Positions 46,812-56,280 of a DNA stretch of 64,000 nt are shown here, one piece after another. Each line of letters opens with the position of its first letter. The first letter of the stretch is position 1. The notes beneath the pieces were generated by a model. That model did no database searches, had not been told where the DNA came from, and was given only the letters and a program-made list of their open reading frames with translations. Made by a program: the position numbers and the translations under genes. Source of the stretch: Citroniella saccharovorans (GTDB lineage: Bacteria; Bacillota; Clostridia; Tissierellales; Peptoniphilaceae); assembly GCF_035481615.1 (NCBI RefSeq), contig NZ_JAYKOT010000003.1, positions 992,001 through 1,056,000 of the forward strand. Direction: 5' to 3'.

Positions 46812-49743
46812 ATGAAAAATCCTTTGAAGATATTCTTCAAATGCCTACTTACTTTGATTCTAATAGTATTTATGTGTGCAGCAATTTTTGTAGGTGCAGT
46901 TGGAGGATCAACAATTGATGTAATTAAAGAATCACCCGATATAGATTTGTCTAAAGTTTCCAGTGCCTTAACTGAAAACTCTGAAATATTTGATAATAAA
47001 GGAAATTTAATTGAAAAAGTAGAGTCATCAGAATATAGAGAGGTGCTTTCTATCAATGATATGCCAAAAAATTTAAAGATGGCTTTTATTGCTGTTGAAG
47101 ATGAGCGTTTCTACAAACATCCTGGCGTTGATATTATAGGTATTGGAAAAAGTGCACTTGATAATATTACAGCTGGGGGATTTGTTAGAGGAGGATCAAC
47201 AATAACTCAACAACTTGCCAAGGATCTATATTTAAATAGTGAAAAATCCTTAGATAGAAAGATAAAAGAAGCTTATATTGCTCTAAAAATGAATAAGGCT
47301 TTAGAAAAAGATGAAATCCTTGAACTATACTTGAACAAAGTTTTTTTAGGACAAAATGCCTATGGAGTTGCAGCTGCAGCAGATACTTATTTCTCAAAAA
47401 AAGTGTCCGATTTAACATTAGCTGAGTGTGCTGCCCTAGCTACTATACCTAAGGCTCCAACGGACTACTCCCTATACTTTACCCTATATCCTGAAGATGT
47501 AGGAAAAGATGATAAAGTGCTAGCTGAAACAGAAATTTCAGGTAGCAAATATGTAATAGTATATAATCCAGCTTTTGAGGATAGAAAAAATTATGTATTA
47601 TCTAAAATGGCTGAACTCGGTTATATTAATGAAAATGAAAAAAATGATGCTCTTAAAGAAGATATATCAGCAAGTATAAATCCTCCAGAAAGAAAATTAA
47701 AAGATGTTTCATCATATTATACAGCCTATGTAAAAAGAGATGTAGTAAAATCACTAATGAATAGTTATAGTTTAAGTGAAGATGAAGCTTATGAAAAATT
47801 ATATCATGGTGGACTTAAAATTTATTCTAATTTAGATGTAGACTTACAAAAAAAATTAGAATCAGTATATTCTAACTTCAACCAAGCTATTTTAGGCGAA
47901 GGTGGAGAAGGCAGTTTAAACTATTTAACAGTTAGAACAAACGATAATGGAGATATAGTAGATAACGCTGATGGTGTTATATTCTACAAAAAACCAAACA
48001 TATTAACTGAAGATAACTCTATTTACCTATCAAATGGAGAATTTGAAGTATTAGATAATGGACTTAAGATAACTAGCCCTAAAGCCTACTATCAGGAAGG
48101 CTCTTTAATGTTTAGACCATTTTATACTATAAATGAAAATGGAGACCTTTATAGTCATGACTGGACTGTAATTCCATTAGAATCTAAATTTATTCAAAAA
48201 TCAGATGATGGTTCTATTACAATAAATAAAGAGTTTTTAGATAGCAATAAAGATTTTTACTCTGTTGATGAAGTTTTAACTTTTAACAAATCATTCTATA
48301 AAGTTGACACAAATGGACTAGTTCAGCCGCAGTCTTCAACTGTAGTTATGGATCAAACGAATGGAAATGTCCTAGCTATGTTAGGCGGAAGGGGAAAAAG
48401 TCTTGGAACTTCTTTAAATAGAGCTGTAGATTCAGCTAGACAACCAGGTTCAAGTATAAAACCAATAGCAGTTTATGCTCCAGCTTTGGAAAAAGGAGAC
48501 ACTCTTGCAACAGTAATTGATGACCTTCCTCACTACAATGACAAGGGAGAATTGTGGCCACAAAACTGGTATGGAACTTATAAAGGACTGATTAGTCTAA
48601 GAGAGTCAATAGAAATCTCAGCCAATGTAAATGCAGTAAAAAAACTAGAAGATATTGGAATAGATTATTCTAAAACTTTCCTATCCAAATTTGGACTTAT
48701 TGATAAAGGCCATCCCGCTAATGATACATTTATTAGTAGAGCTGAGAATAATAGTATAAATGATGAAAATACAGCTGCTATGGCTTTAGGCGGTATGACT
48801 TATGGCTTTACTAATTTAAAGATGACTACAGCATATTCTGTATTAGCAAATGGTGGAAAATATAACTCACCAAAATCTTTTTCAAAAGTTTTAGATTCTA
48901 GAGGTAATATTGTTTTAGAAAATTCTCAAGAGAATAAAGAAGTTTTGAAGCCAGGAAACGCATTTTTGATTACAGATGCTCTTCATTCTACAACAAACCA
49001 TGGTGTTGCAGCTAATGCTCAAGTCGAAGGTTTTGATGTAGCTGGTAAAACAGGAACTTCTGGTACCGTAACTTCTAACCAAGACTCTTGGTTTATGGGA
49101 TATTCACCATATTATACTGTTGGTGTTTGGATAGGTGCAGATAATCAAAACCTTAAACTATCAGAGGTTTCAGTTTATTCAACAAAACTATGGGGAGCAA
49201 TAAATAAAGCTCTTTTAGAAGGACATACAAGTAAAAAATTCCAAAAACCTTCAGATATAGTAGAAGTTGAGGTATGCGTTAAATCTGGTGATCTTCCTTC
49301 AGATGCATGTAGAATTAAAGGAGAAATAAAAAAAGAATATTTTGTAAAAGGAACTGAACCTAAAACTGAATCTAAAGCTTATGTATGGAAAAAAGTTGAT
49401 TTAAAAGATGGTCTTTTAGCTCCCGATGATGCTCCAGATGAATTTGTAGAAACAAGAGCTTTCTTAACCAGAGATCCAATATATGATCCTAGTAAAAACA
49501 ATGGCATCGTTCCAGAAGATTGGGATCAAATGGTTCCGAGTCAAAAAACAACTACAGACTATGAAGAGTTAGCTAAAAAGAAAGAGGAAGAAGAAAAGAA
49601 GAAAAAAAGAAGAAGAGGAAAAGAAGAAAAAAGAAGAGGAAGATAAGAAGAGAAGAGAAAATGGAGAAAATCCACCAGAAAATCCTGATGATCAAGAAGA
49701 CGATGGAAATATCCTAAACTCTATTCTAGATCTATTTAATTAA
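46812..49743 (+). CDS. Class A penicillin-binding protein PBP1A (one frameshift near the C-terminus)
   Basis: A bifunctional peptidoglycan polymerase and transpeptidase. One membrane helix (about 8-32) is followed by the GT51 domain (EDERFYKHPGVD, RGGSTITQQLAKDLYL) and the transpeptidase with SxxK in RQPGSSIKPIA, SxN in ISANVNAVKK and KTG in VAGKTGTSGTV. The tail is a Lys/Glu-rich stretch. At 49602-49608 one A too many shifts the frame, giving a basic KKRRRGKEEKRRGR end at 49646; with six A the tail continues KKEEEEKKKKEEED and ends NSILDLFN at 49743 (976 residues). The corrected, alternating acidic/basic tail is the more natural one. GGAGG precedes the start. Single-gene unit. Confidence 0.92.
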
Positions 49744-49749
49744 TCACAT

Positions 49750-49782
49750 AAAAATGGCTTACCAAATTTGGTAAGCCATTTT
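49750..49782. terminator. Bidirectional terminator between PBP1A and folD
   Basis: AAAATGGCTTACC and GGTAAGCCATTTT pair perfectly around a short loop, with T-rich sequence on both strands; the two genes converge on it. Confidence 0.9.
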
Positions 49783-49801
49783 ATTTATAATAATGTATAT
49801 T

Positions 49802-50654
49802 TTATTTGTTTTGAATTTCAGCTGCCTTTACAACTTGATCAAATAATAGAGATGTTGTTATAGATCCTACTCCACCTGGAACAGGAGTAATCTTATTTAC
49901 ATAGTCTTCAAGTTCATCAAAGTTAGCATCTCCTCCAACCTTTCCTTCACTATTAGCTGAAACACCAACATCAATTATTATAGATTTTTCATTAAAGAAT
50001 TTCTTATCTAAGCTGCCCATTCTTCCTATTGCTACAATAACAACATCAGCCTTGTTAGTTAATTCTTCAAGATTTTGAGTTCTAGAGTGAGCAATAGTCA
50101 CTGTTGCATTTTTTTCTTAAAAGCATCATTGCTATAGGCTTTCCAAATACTAAAGATCTATTGATAACTAAAACATTTTTACCCTCAAGTTCAACGCCAT
50201 AGTGTTCAAGCATCTTCATAGCAGCCATAGGAGTTGCAGGAACCATAGAAGAAAAATCGCCTTCAAATACTTTTGCAAGATTATAAGGATTCATACAGTC
50301 AACGTCTTTACTTGGATCAATTTTATTTCTTATAAGATTTTCGTCTATATGTCTTGGAAGAGGTCTGAAAAGAAGTATTCCAGAGATCTCTTTATTAGCA
50401 TTTAATTTATCGAATAAGTCTAAAAGATCTTCTGTAGTCGAACTTTCTTCCATTTCAATAACTTCTGTTAAAATTCCAAGCTTATCAGCATTTTTTAATA
50501 TTCCCTTTTCGTATGAAATATCATTTGGATTTGCTCCAAGTCTTACAACACATAGCTTAGGATTTACTTCCCTATCTTTTAACTTATTTACTCTTTCAAC
50601 AATATCAGCCTTTATAGCATCTGCAACAGGCTTTCCCTTTAAAATTTCAGTCAT
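49802..50654 (-). CDS. folD: Methylenetetrahydrofolate dehydrogenase/cyclohydrolase FolD (one frameshift)
   Basis: Corrected, a 283-residue bifunctional one-carbon enzyme linking 5,10-methylene-THF to 10-formyl-THF. Marks are VRLGANPNDISYEKGILKNADK, GILLFRPLPRHID, DVDCMNPYNLAKV, NVLVINRSLVFGKPIAMMLL and ITPVPGGVGSITTSLL. In most FolDs the active-site block is SYVRNKxK; here SYEKGILK keeps the Lys. The frame breaks at 50109-50115 (seven A, six expected), joining MMLLRKNATV to TIAHSRTQNL. Single-gene unit. Confidence 0.9.
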
Positions 50655-51002
50655 TATATACCTCCATAATTTTATATATATATTTTATCATCTAATTGAA
50701 AAAAATAAAAGTATTAATCCTAGCTAAATAATTATTATATAATATAGTTTATAATTTAATCTATATAAATCTAACTAACTAGTTTATCAATTATAAAAAG
50801 TTTAAGAATGAAATTATTTCTACTATATTACTTTTTTACCTTAGTTTTTGCAAAAAAAGCATTTATAATCTTAAATATTATAAATAAATACACTTATTTT
50901 ACTTTTATATTTATAAATTATAAAATAATCTTCTTATATTATAAATTAAACTAAAAAAATAATGTTTTTATCTAAACGGATAATATAATAATTTTTCCCA
51001 TT
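50655..51002. other. AT-rich intergenic region, no supported gene
   Basis: About 350 bases of more than 80% A+T between folD and the NlpC/P60 terminator. It presumably holds the folD promoter near 50,670-50,750 (TATAAT-like sequences are many). A 48-codon plus-strand ORF at 50808-50954 has no good ribosome site and reads as low-complexity. Confidence 0.5.
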
Positions 51003-51035
51003 AAAAAAAGGTATAAAGATAATTATCTTTATACC
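51003..51035 (-). terminator. Terminator of the NlpC/P60 gene
   Basis: GGTATAAAGATAA and TTATCTTTATACC (51010-51035) form a perfect 13-base stem with T7 following on the minus strand. Confidence 0.92.
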
Positions 51036-51051
51036 AATTAAATTATTTTAT

Positions 51052-52335
51052 TTAATTAAATATTCTTCTAAAACCAACAGTTTGGTTTTTAAAATATGAT
51101 CCCTCTACAGAATCAATAACTACTCCTCTATCCTCTGTAGCAGCATGAATATATTCTCCATTTCCTAAATATAAAGCTACATGATCAATATAGTCAGACC
51201 ATGAATTTTGGAAAAGGATAATGTCACCAGGTTCAAGTTCTTCTTCAGTAATTGCAAAACCGTTGTTAGCTTGACCAGTTGTAATTCTATTTAAAGTTAC
51301 TCCTGCATATTCTTGATATAAGTAGTATATAAAACCTGAGCAGTCAAATCCAGTTTCTGGAGAAGCTCCACCAAATAAATAATTTGTTCCTAAAAAGTTT
51401 CTAGCATTTGTAACAACTGCCTTAACCTTGTCAGATAAATTAGGATCTATCTCTATGTCTTTAATATCTTGCTCTTTTTTTGCTTCTTCAGCTTTCTTCG
51501 CTTCTTCAGCTTTTTTAGCTTCTTCAGCTTTTTTTGCTTCTTCAGCTTTTTTAGCTTCTTCTAATTTCTTCTCTTGAGCTATTTTTTCTTTAGCTTCTTT
51601 TGAAATTTCATCTTCTGTTAAGGATGTTCCTGTTTCAGAAACAAATGATTCAGATATGTATCCTATTTGACCATTATAGATGATCTTTACCCAACCATCC
51701 TCAACACTTCCAGAAATTTCACTACCTGAGGCAAGTATTCCTAGAATTTCTGAAAATTCTCCCCTCTCACTCCTTACATTTATGTCGTCTGTAGTGTAGC
51801 CTATAAGTGAAAGTGAAACTGTATTGTCACTTTCCTCACTAGCAATTTCTGTAACTTCTTCAGCTTCATAAAGATCATTTTCTTCTACATTTGAATTGTT
51901 AATAATATCACTTTGACTTTGAGTATCTTGGACTTCAGGAATTTCTTCTAAAGTTTCAGAATTTTCTTTTTTAACTTCTAGATATTCTGATTGAATAGAT
52001 TCAGCCTCACTAGTAGCGGAAGTAGAAATTGTAGTCCTATTTTCTTTTAATTCCTCTTCAGTATTTTTTGCATCTGCAATCTTTACTTCCTTAAGATTGT
52101 TTTTATCAGATACTCTTACTTCTTCAGTCCTATTTTCTTCTTTTGCTACTTTTGCTACTTTTGAATTTATATAATTTATATTTTTTACTTCAGTAAATTT
52201 TTCACTTGAATTTGATACTATTTTATTTTTTAATTGTATTTTTTGAATGTTATAATCTCTCTCCGCAATCCCTTTAGATTGAATCGAAGCTATTGCCATT
52301 AGACCTAGGGCCAAGGCAAGCTTGTACCTTTTCAT
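51052..52335 (-). CDS. Secreted NlpC/P60 peptidoglycan endopeptidase with SH3 domain
   Basis: A 427-residue exported wall hydrolase: signal peptide (MKRYKLALALGLMAIASIQS), a long acidic low-complexity region (about 30-180), a bacterial SH3 domain (DDINVRSERGEFSEILGIL), a lysine/alanine/glutamate coiled linker, and an NlpC/P60 domain with catalytic Cys in ASPETGFDCSGFIYYLY and His in YIDHVALYLGNGEYIHA. It cuts stem peptides, typically between D-Glu and the diamino acid. The start at 52335 is chosen because GGGAGG stands nine bases before it and the signal peptide then begins correctly. Single-gene unit with a notable operator. Confidence 0.93.
   Translation of the reverse strand: MKRYKLALALGLMAIASIQSKGIAERDYNIQKIQLKNKIVSNSSEKFTEVKNINYINSKVAKVAKEENRTEEVRVSDKNNLKEVKIADAKNTEEELKENRTTISTSATSEAESIQSEYLEVKKENSETLEEIPEVQDTQSQSDIINNSNVEENDLYEAEEVTEIASEESDNTVSLSLIGYTTDDINVRSERGEFSEILGILASGSEISGSVEDGWVKIIYNGQIGYISESFVSETGTSLTEDEISKEAKEKIAQEKKLEEAKKAEEAKKAEEAKKAEEAKKAEEAKKEQDIKDIEIDPNLSDKVKAVVTNARNFLGTNYLFGGASPETGFDCSGFIYYLYQEYAGVTLNRITTGQANNGFAITEEELEPGDIILFQNSWSDYIDHVALYLGNGEYIHAATEDRGVVIDSVEGSYFKNQTVGFRRIFN
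51475..51561 (-). repeat. 18-base tandem repeat encoding AEEAKK hexapeptides
   Basis: Five near-identical 18-base units, in frame, encode AEEAKK copies between the SH3 and NlpC/P60 domains, predicted as a helical spacer. Copy number could vary between strains by slippage. Confidence 0.85.
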
Positions 52336-52374
52336 AAATAAAACTCCTCCCAAATTCATCTTATTTATAGGTAT

Positions 52375-52427
52375 ATAATAATGTAACCAAATTGTAATGT
52401 CAATAAATTAGTTACAATTTGGTTACG
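52375..52427 (-). promoter_or_regulatory. Promoter of the NlpC/P60 gene with WalR-like boxes
   Basis: On the minus strand TTGACA (52398-52403) and TATTAT (52375-52380) are 17 bases apart. On the plus strand TGTAAC-CAAAT-TGTAAT (52382-52398) meets the WalR consensus TGTWAH-N5-TGTWAH, and its inverted copy CGTAAC-CAAAT-TGTAAC lies at 52411-52427. The two form a 15-base perfect inverted repeat bracketing the -35. Confidence 0.65.
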
Positions 52428-52475
52428 ATTTATGTCATTTATTACATTTTTGTAATAATTGAATAGTACTTGGTT

Positions 52476-54215
52476 TTATTTGTCAATTCTCTCTATATAT
52501 GATGTATGAAGTAATTCGTGAGCTTTACTGCTTCCTGGCTCTCCTAAAAACTCTTTATAAAGCTTTTTAATTGATTCATTTTCATAGGACTTTCTAAGTG
52601 GTTTATTTCTATCTTCTTCTCTTATTGCATTCATCCTTTTTATAAGTTTATCAGATCTTCCTCTTAAGAAAGGTTGACCTCCTCCACCTACACATCCTCC
52701 AGGACAAGCCATAATTTCAATTACATCAAATCTAGATCTATCTTCTGATGCCATCTCAAGTAATTTTCTAGCATTACCTAATCCGTTTGCAGCAGCAACC
52801 TTAACATCTGTACCTTGAATATTAACAACAGCTTCTTTAATCCCTTTAATTCCTTCTAAATCATGAAACTCTACGTTTTTAAGGTCTTCACCTGTAATCA
52901 TATTGTAAGCTGTTCTTAGAGTTGCTTCTAATACTCCACCGCTTGCTCCAAAAATTACAGCAGCTCCAGTTGATTCTCCTAAAGGATCATCAAATTCTGC
53001 ATCTTCTATATTTTTGAAATCTATATTCATATCTTTAATCATTGTTGCAAGTTCCCTTGTAGTTACAACATAGTCAACATCAGCATAACCTGTAGATGAA
53101 AGTTCTTTCCTATTTGCTTCATATTTTTTAGCAACACAAGGCATTATCGATACAACAACTATATCCTTAGGATCCAAGTTCATCTTCTTAGCAAAATATG
53201 ACTTTGTTATTGAACCAAACATTTCGTGCGGAGATTTACAAGTTGATGGAATATCTAATAGATTATTAAACTTATGCTCAATAAATTTAACCCAGCTAGG
53301 ACAGCAAGATGTAAGAATAGGAAGATTTTTCTTAGTTTTAAATCTTTCTACAAATTCAGTTGCTTCTTCCATAATTGTAAGGTCAGCAGCAAAATTTGTA
53401 TCAAAAACATAATCAAAGCCCATTTGTTTAAGAGATGCAACCATCTTTCCTGTTACTATTGTTCCCTCTTCCATATAAAACTCTTCACCTAAAGCTACTC
53501 TAACAGCAGGCGCAGTTTGAACGACAACAGTCTTCGTTTCATCCATAAGTGCTTTGTAAACTTGGCTAATATTCGAAACTTCACTGATAGCTCCTGTTGG
53601 GCAAACGGCTAAACACTGCCCACAAAATGTACAGTTTGTATCTATCATTGGTCTATGCATAGCAGTTGTAACTACTGTATTAAATCCTCTACCAACATCA
53701 GTTAATGTTCCTACCGTTTGAACATTATTACACATAGTTGTACATCTTTTGCAAAGAATACACTTATCAGGATCTCTAATTATTGAATATGATGAATTAT
53801 CAGTTGGAAAAGTCATTCTTTCTCCATCATATTTAATTTCTCTTACATTTAGTGCGGCAGCTAATGACTGTAATTCGCACCTGCCATTTTTATTACAAAC
53901 AAGACAGTCTTTTGGGTGGTTAGAAAGTAGTAATTCTAAATTCATTTTTCTAAAGTTAATAGCTTTTATAGAATTAGTTTTTATATCCATACCTTCTTTT
54001 ACTAGAGTGTTACAAGCTGGTACCATCTTTTTGCCATTTTCAACCATACAAATTCTGCAGTTAGCTTCTTCATTTACAAAACCTAAATCATGAAGGTCTA
54101 GATGACAAAGTGTAGGTATATGGATATTTACCTTCTTAGCAGCTTCTAGAATTGTAGTTCCATTTGGAACGCTTACCTCTTTATTATTTATTTTTAGATT
54201 AATCATATTTTCCAT
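52476..54215 (-). CDS. hydA: [FeFe] hydrogenase catalytic subunit HydA
   Basis: A 579-residue iron hydrogenase subunit. From the N-terminus: 2Fe-2S ferredoxin domain (CHLDLHDLGF, CRICMVENG), a His-Cys cluster (HPKDCLVCNKNGRC), a two-cluster ferredoxin (CILCKRCTTMC, CTFCGQCLAVCP) and the H-cluster domain with TSCCPSWVKF, IMPCVAKKYE and ACPGGCVGGGGQP. With HydB and HydC it should form the NADH/ferredoxin-dependent, electron-bifurcating type complex producing or using hydrogen. The start ATG at 54215 has AGGAG eight bases before. It is the last gene of hydE-G-F-C-B-A, 11 bases after hydB. The extra C-terminal 2Fe-2S domain of Thermotoga HydA is absent. Confidence 0.95.
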   Translation of the reverse strand: MENMINLKINNKEVSVPNGTTILEAAKKVNIHIPTLCHLDLHDLGFVNEEANCRICMVENGKKMVPACNTLVKEGMDIKTNSIKAINFRKMNLELLLSNHPKDCLVCNKNGRCELQSLAAALNVREIKYDGERMTFPTDNSSYSIIRDPDKCILCKRCTTMCNNVQTVGTLTDVGRGFNTVVTTAMHRPMIDTNCTFCGQCLAVCPTGAISEVSNISQVYKALMDETKTVVVQTAPAVRVALGEEFYMEEGTIVTGKMVASLKQMGFDYVFDTNFAADLTIMEEATEFVERFKTKKNLPILTSCCPSWVKFIEHKFNNLLDIPSTCKSPHEMFGSITKSYFAKKMNLDPKDIVVVSIMPCVAKKYEANRKELSSTGYADVDYVVTTRELATMIKDMNIDFKNIEDAEFDDPLGESTGAAVIFGASGGVLEATLRTAYNMITGEDLKNVEFHDLEGIKGIKEAVVNIQGTDVKVAAANGLGNARKLLEMASEDRSRFDVIEIMACPGGCVGGGGQPFLRGRSDKLIKRMNAIREEDRNKPLRKSYENESIKKLYKEFLGEPGSSKAHELLHTSYIERIDK

Positions 54216-54226
54216 TATATACACTC

Positions 54227-55801
54227 CTACTTAAGAATAATTGCATGTATTGGACAGACGTCGAAGCAGTTTCCACATTTTATACATTCAGCTTGATTAA
54301 TATGATGAACTTCTTTTCTTTCACCTTCTATACAAGAAACTGGGCACTTCCTACTACATAAACTGCATCCAACACATTTATCAAGAATTTCATAATTTAA
54401 TAAATCTTTACAAACTTTTGCAGGACAGTGTCCGTCAGTATGAGACTTGTATTCATCATAAAAATAATGCATAGATGAAACTACCGGAGTTGTTGCTGTT
54501 TGACCTAGTCCACATAAAGATGTTTTAGTAATAAGTTCTGAAAGGTCTTTTAACTTTTCAAGATCTTCTTCAGTTCCTTTGCCCATTGTGATTTTTTGAA
54601 GAATTTCATAAACTCTTTTATTTCCAATTCTACATGGAGTACATTTTCCGCATGATTCATCAACAGTAAATTCCATAAAGAATTTTGCAATATCAACCAT
54701 ACAGTCATCTTCGTCCATAACCACCATTCCACCTGAACCCATAATTGATCCTATTTCTTTAAGGGATGCAAAATCTACTTTTGTATCAAATAAATTCTCA
54801 GGTATACATCCACCAGAAGGTCCTCCAGTCTGAACAGCTTTTACCTTTTTACCTCCACTTGCTCCACCACCGATATCATAAATAATCTCTCTAAGAGTTG
54901 TTCCCATAGGAACTTCAACTAACCCAGAATTTTCAACCTTACCAACTAAACAGAATACCTTTGTTCCACTTGAATCCTCAGTTCCGTATGATAGGTACCA
55001 ATCTGCACCCTTATCTATAATTTGACCAATATTTGAGAAAGTTTCAACGTTATTTAAAACTGTAGGTTTATTAAATAATCCTTTTTCAGTAGTCCTATAC
55101 ACTTTTTGTTGAGAAAGACCTCTGTTTCCTTCTATTGACTGAATAAGTGCAGTTGATTCCCCGCAAACAAAAGCGCCAGCTCCAAGTCTAATTTCAAGGT
55201 CAAATGAGAAATCAGTTCCCATAATGTTTTCGCCAAGCATATTATATTTTTTAGCGCTCTCTATTGCCTTCCTAAGCATTGATACAGCCTTTGGATACTC
55301 TGCTCTAACATACACATATCCTTTATTGGAACCAATAGCATATGCAGCTATTAACATTCCCTCTATAACGCAATGAGGATCACCTTCTAGTAAAGATCTA
55401 TCCATAAATGCACCAGGGTCACCCTCATCTGCGTTGCAAACTACATATTTGGGATAATCTTCTACTTTAAAAGCCCCTTCCCACTTTCTTCCTGTAGGAA
55501 ATCCAGCTCCACCTCTTCCTCTTAGATTCGATTTTTTAACTTCTTCAATGACCTCTTGTCTTGTCATCTCAAACAATGCTTTATAAAGTCCTCTATAACC
55601 ACCTAGTGCAATATACTCTTCAATACTTTCTGGATTTATTATCCCATAGTTTTTAAGAGATATTCTTGTTTGATTTTTGTAAAAATCTCCAATAAGCTTT
55701 ATAGTATCTCCTTCAATTAAGTAATTTCCATTGGAAGATAATCTATCAAATAATTCTTTTTTAGCTTCTTCCTTTATTTTATCAAGTTTATCCTTAAACA
55801 T
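54227..55801 (-). CDS. hydB: NADH-binding hydrogenase subunit HydB (NuoF-like)
   Basis: A 524-residue flavoprotein. NADH/FMN loops are in RGRGGAGFPTGRKW and CNADEGDPGAFMDR, followed by GAGAYICGE-like GAGAFVCGESTAL, a cluster site ESCGKCTPCRIG, and a C-terminal two-cluster ferredoxin (KCVGCSLCSRKCP, ECIKCGNCFDVCP). It lacks the N-terminal thioredoxin-like 2Fe-2S domain of many HydB proteins and has only a short helical leader there. Start at 55801 is set by GGAGG. It is adjacent to hydC (one base gap). Confidence 0.94.
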   Translation of the reverse strand: MFKDKLDKIKEEAKKELFDRLSSNGNYLIEGDTIKLIGDFYKNQTRISLKNYGIINPESIEEYIALGGYRGLYKALFEMTRQEVIEEVKKSNLRGRGGAGFPTGRKWEGAFKVEDYPKYVVCNADEGDPGAFMDRSLLEGDPHCVIEGMLIAAYAIGSNKGYVYVRAEYPKAVSMLRKAIESAKKYNMLGENIMGTDFSFDLEIRLGAGAFVCGESTALIQSIEGNRGLSQQKVYRTTEKGLFNKPTVLNNVETFSNIGQIIDKGADWYLSYGTEDSSGTKVFCLVGKVENSGLVEVPMGTTLREIIYDIGGGASGGKKVKAVQTGGPSGGCIPENLFDTKVDFASLKEIGSIMGSGGMVVMDEDDCMVDIAKFFMEFTVDESCGKCTPCRIGNKRVYEILQKITMGKGTEEDLEKLKDLSELITKTSLCGLGQTATTPVVSSMHYFYDEYKSHTDGHCPAKVCKDLLNYEILDKCVGCSLCSRKCPVSCIEGERKEVHHINQAECIKCGNCFDVCPIHAIILK

Positions 55802-55802
55802 T

Positions 55803-56261
55803 TTACTCCTCCTCTTGAGATAATTCATAGATTATGTTTTCTACATCTTTAGGAGATACTTTTTTATATACCTTGTCATTTACAGTTACTACGGGAGCAT
55901 TTGCACAGTCACCGACACATCTAGTTTCAACAATCGAAAAAAGTCCATCATGTGATGTTTCACCAACGCCTATTCCAAGTTGCTTTTCAAACTCTTCTAA
56001 TACTTTATCTCCGCCCTTCACATAACAAGCTGTACCCATACAAACACTTATTTCAAATTTTCCCTTAGGAACTAAACTAAACCTAGAGTAAAATGTACAT
56101 ACCCCATAAATTTTAGAAACAGGAACATTGAGTTTATCCGAAATTCTATCAATTACTTCTTCTGGTATATAACCAAACAAATCTTGAGTTTTATGAAGAA
56201 CTTCAATTAGGTCTTCACTTGTTTTCCCTTTTAAAAAACTATCAAATTTACTTGTGCCCAT
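55803..56261 (-). CDS. hydC: Hydrogenase 2Fe-2S subunit HydC (NuoE-like)
   Basis: A 152-residue thioredoxin-fold 2Fe-2S protein; the cluster ligands are in SVCMGTACYVKGG and ETRCVGDCANAPV. The N-terminal helical part (DLIEVLHKTQDLFGYIPEEV, YGVCTFYSRF) matches NuoE/HydC. It passes electrons between HydB flavin and other clusters. The ATG at 56261 is preferred because GGAGGAG lies just before it. Confidence 0.94.
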   Translation of the reverse strand: MGTSKFDSFLKGKTSEDLIEVLHKTQDLFGYIPEEVIDRISDKLNVPVSKIYGVCTFYSRFSLVPKGKFEISVCMGTACYVKGGDKVLEEFEKQLGIGVGETSHDGLFSIVETRCVGDCANAPVVTVNDKVYKKVSPKDVENIIYELSQEEE

Positions 56262-56280
56262 ACTATCTCCTCCGCTCATT

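Noticed and set aside
50808..50954. 48-codon plus-strand ORF between folD and the NlpC/P60 gene
   Set aside because: No proper ribosome site, composition of Phe/Ile/Tyr/Lys/Asn as expected from random AT-rich DNA, and no similarity recognised.
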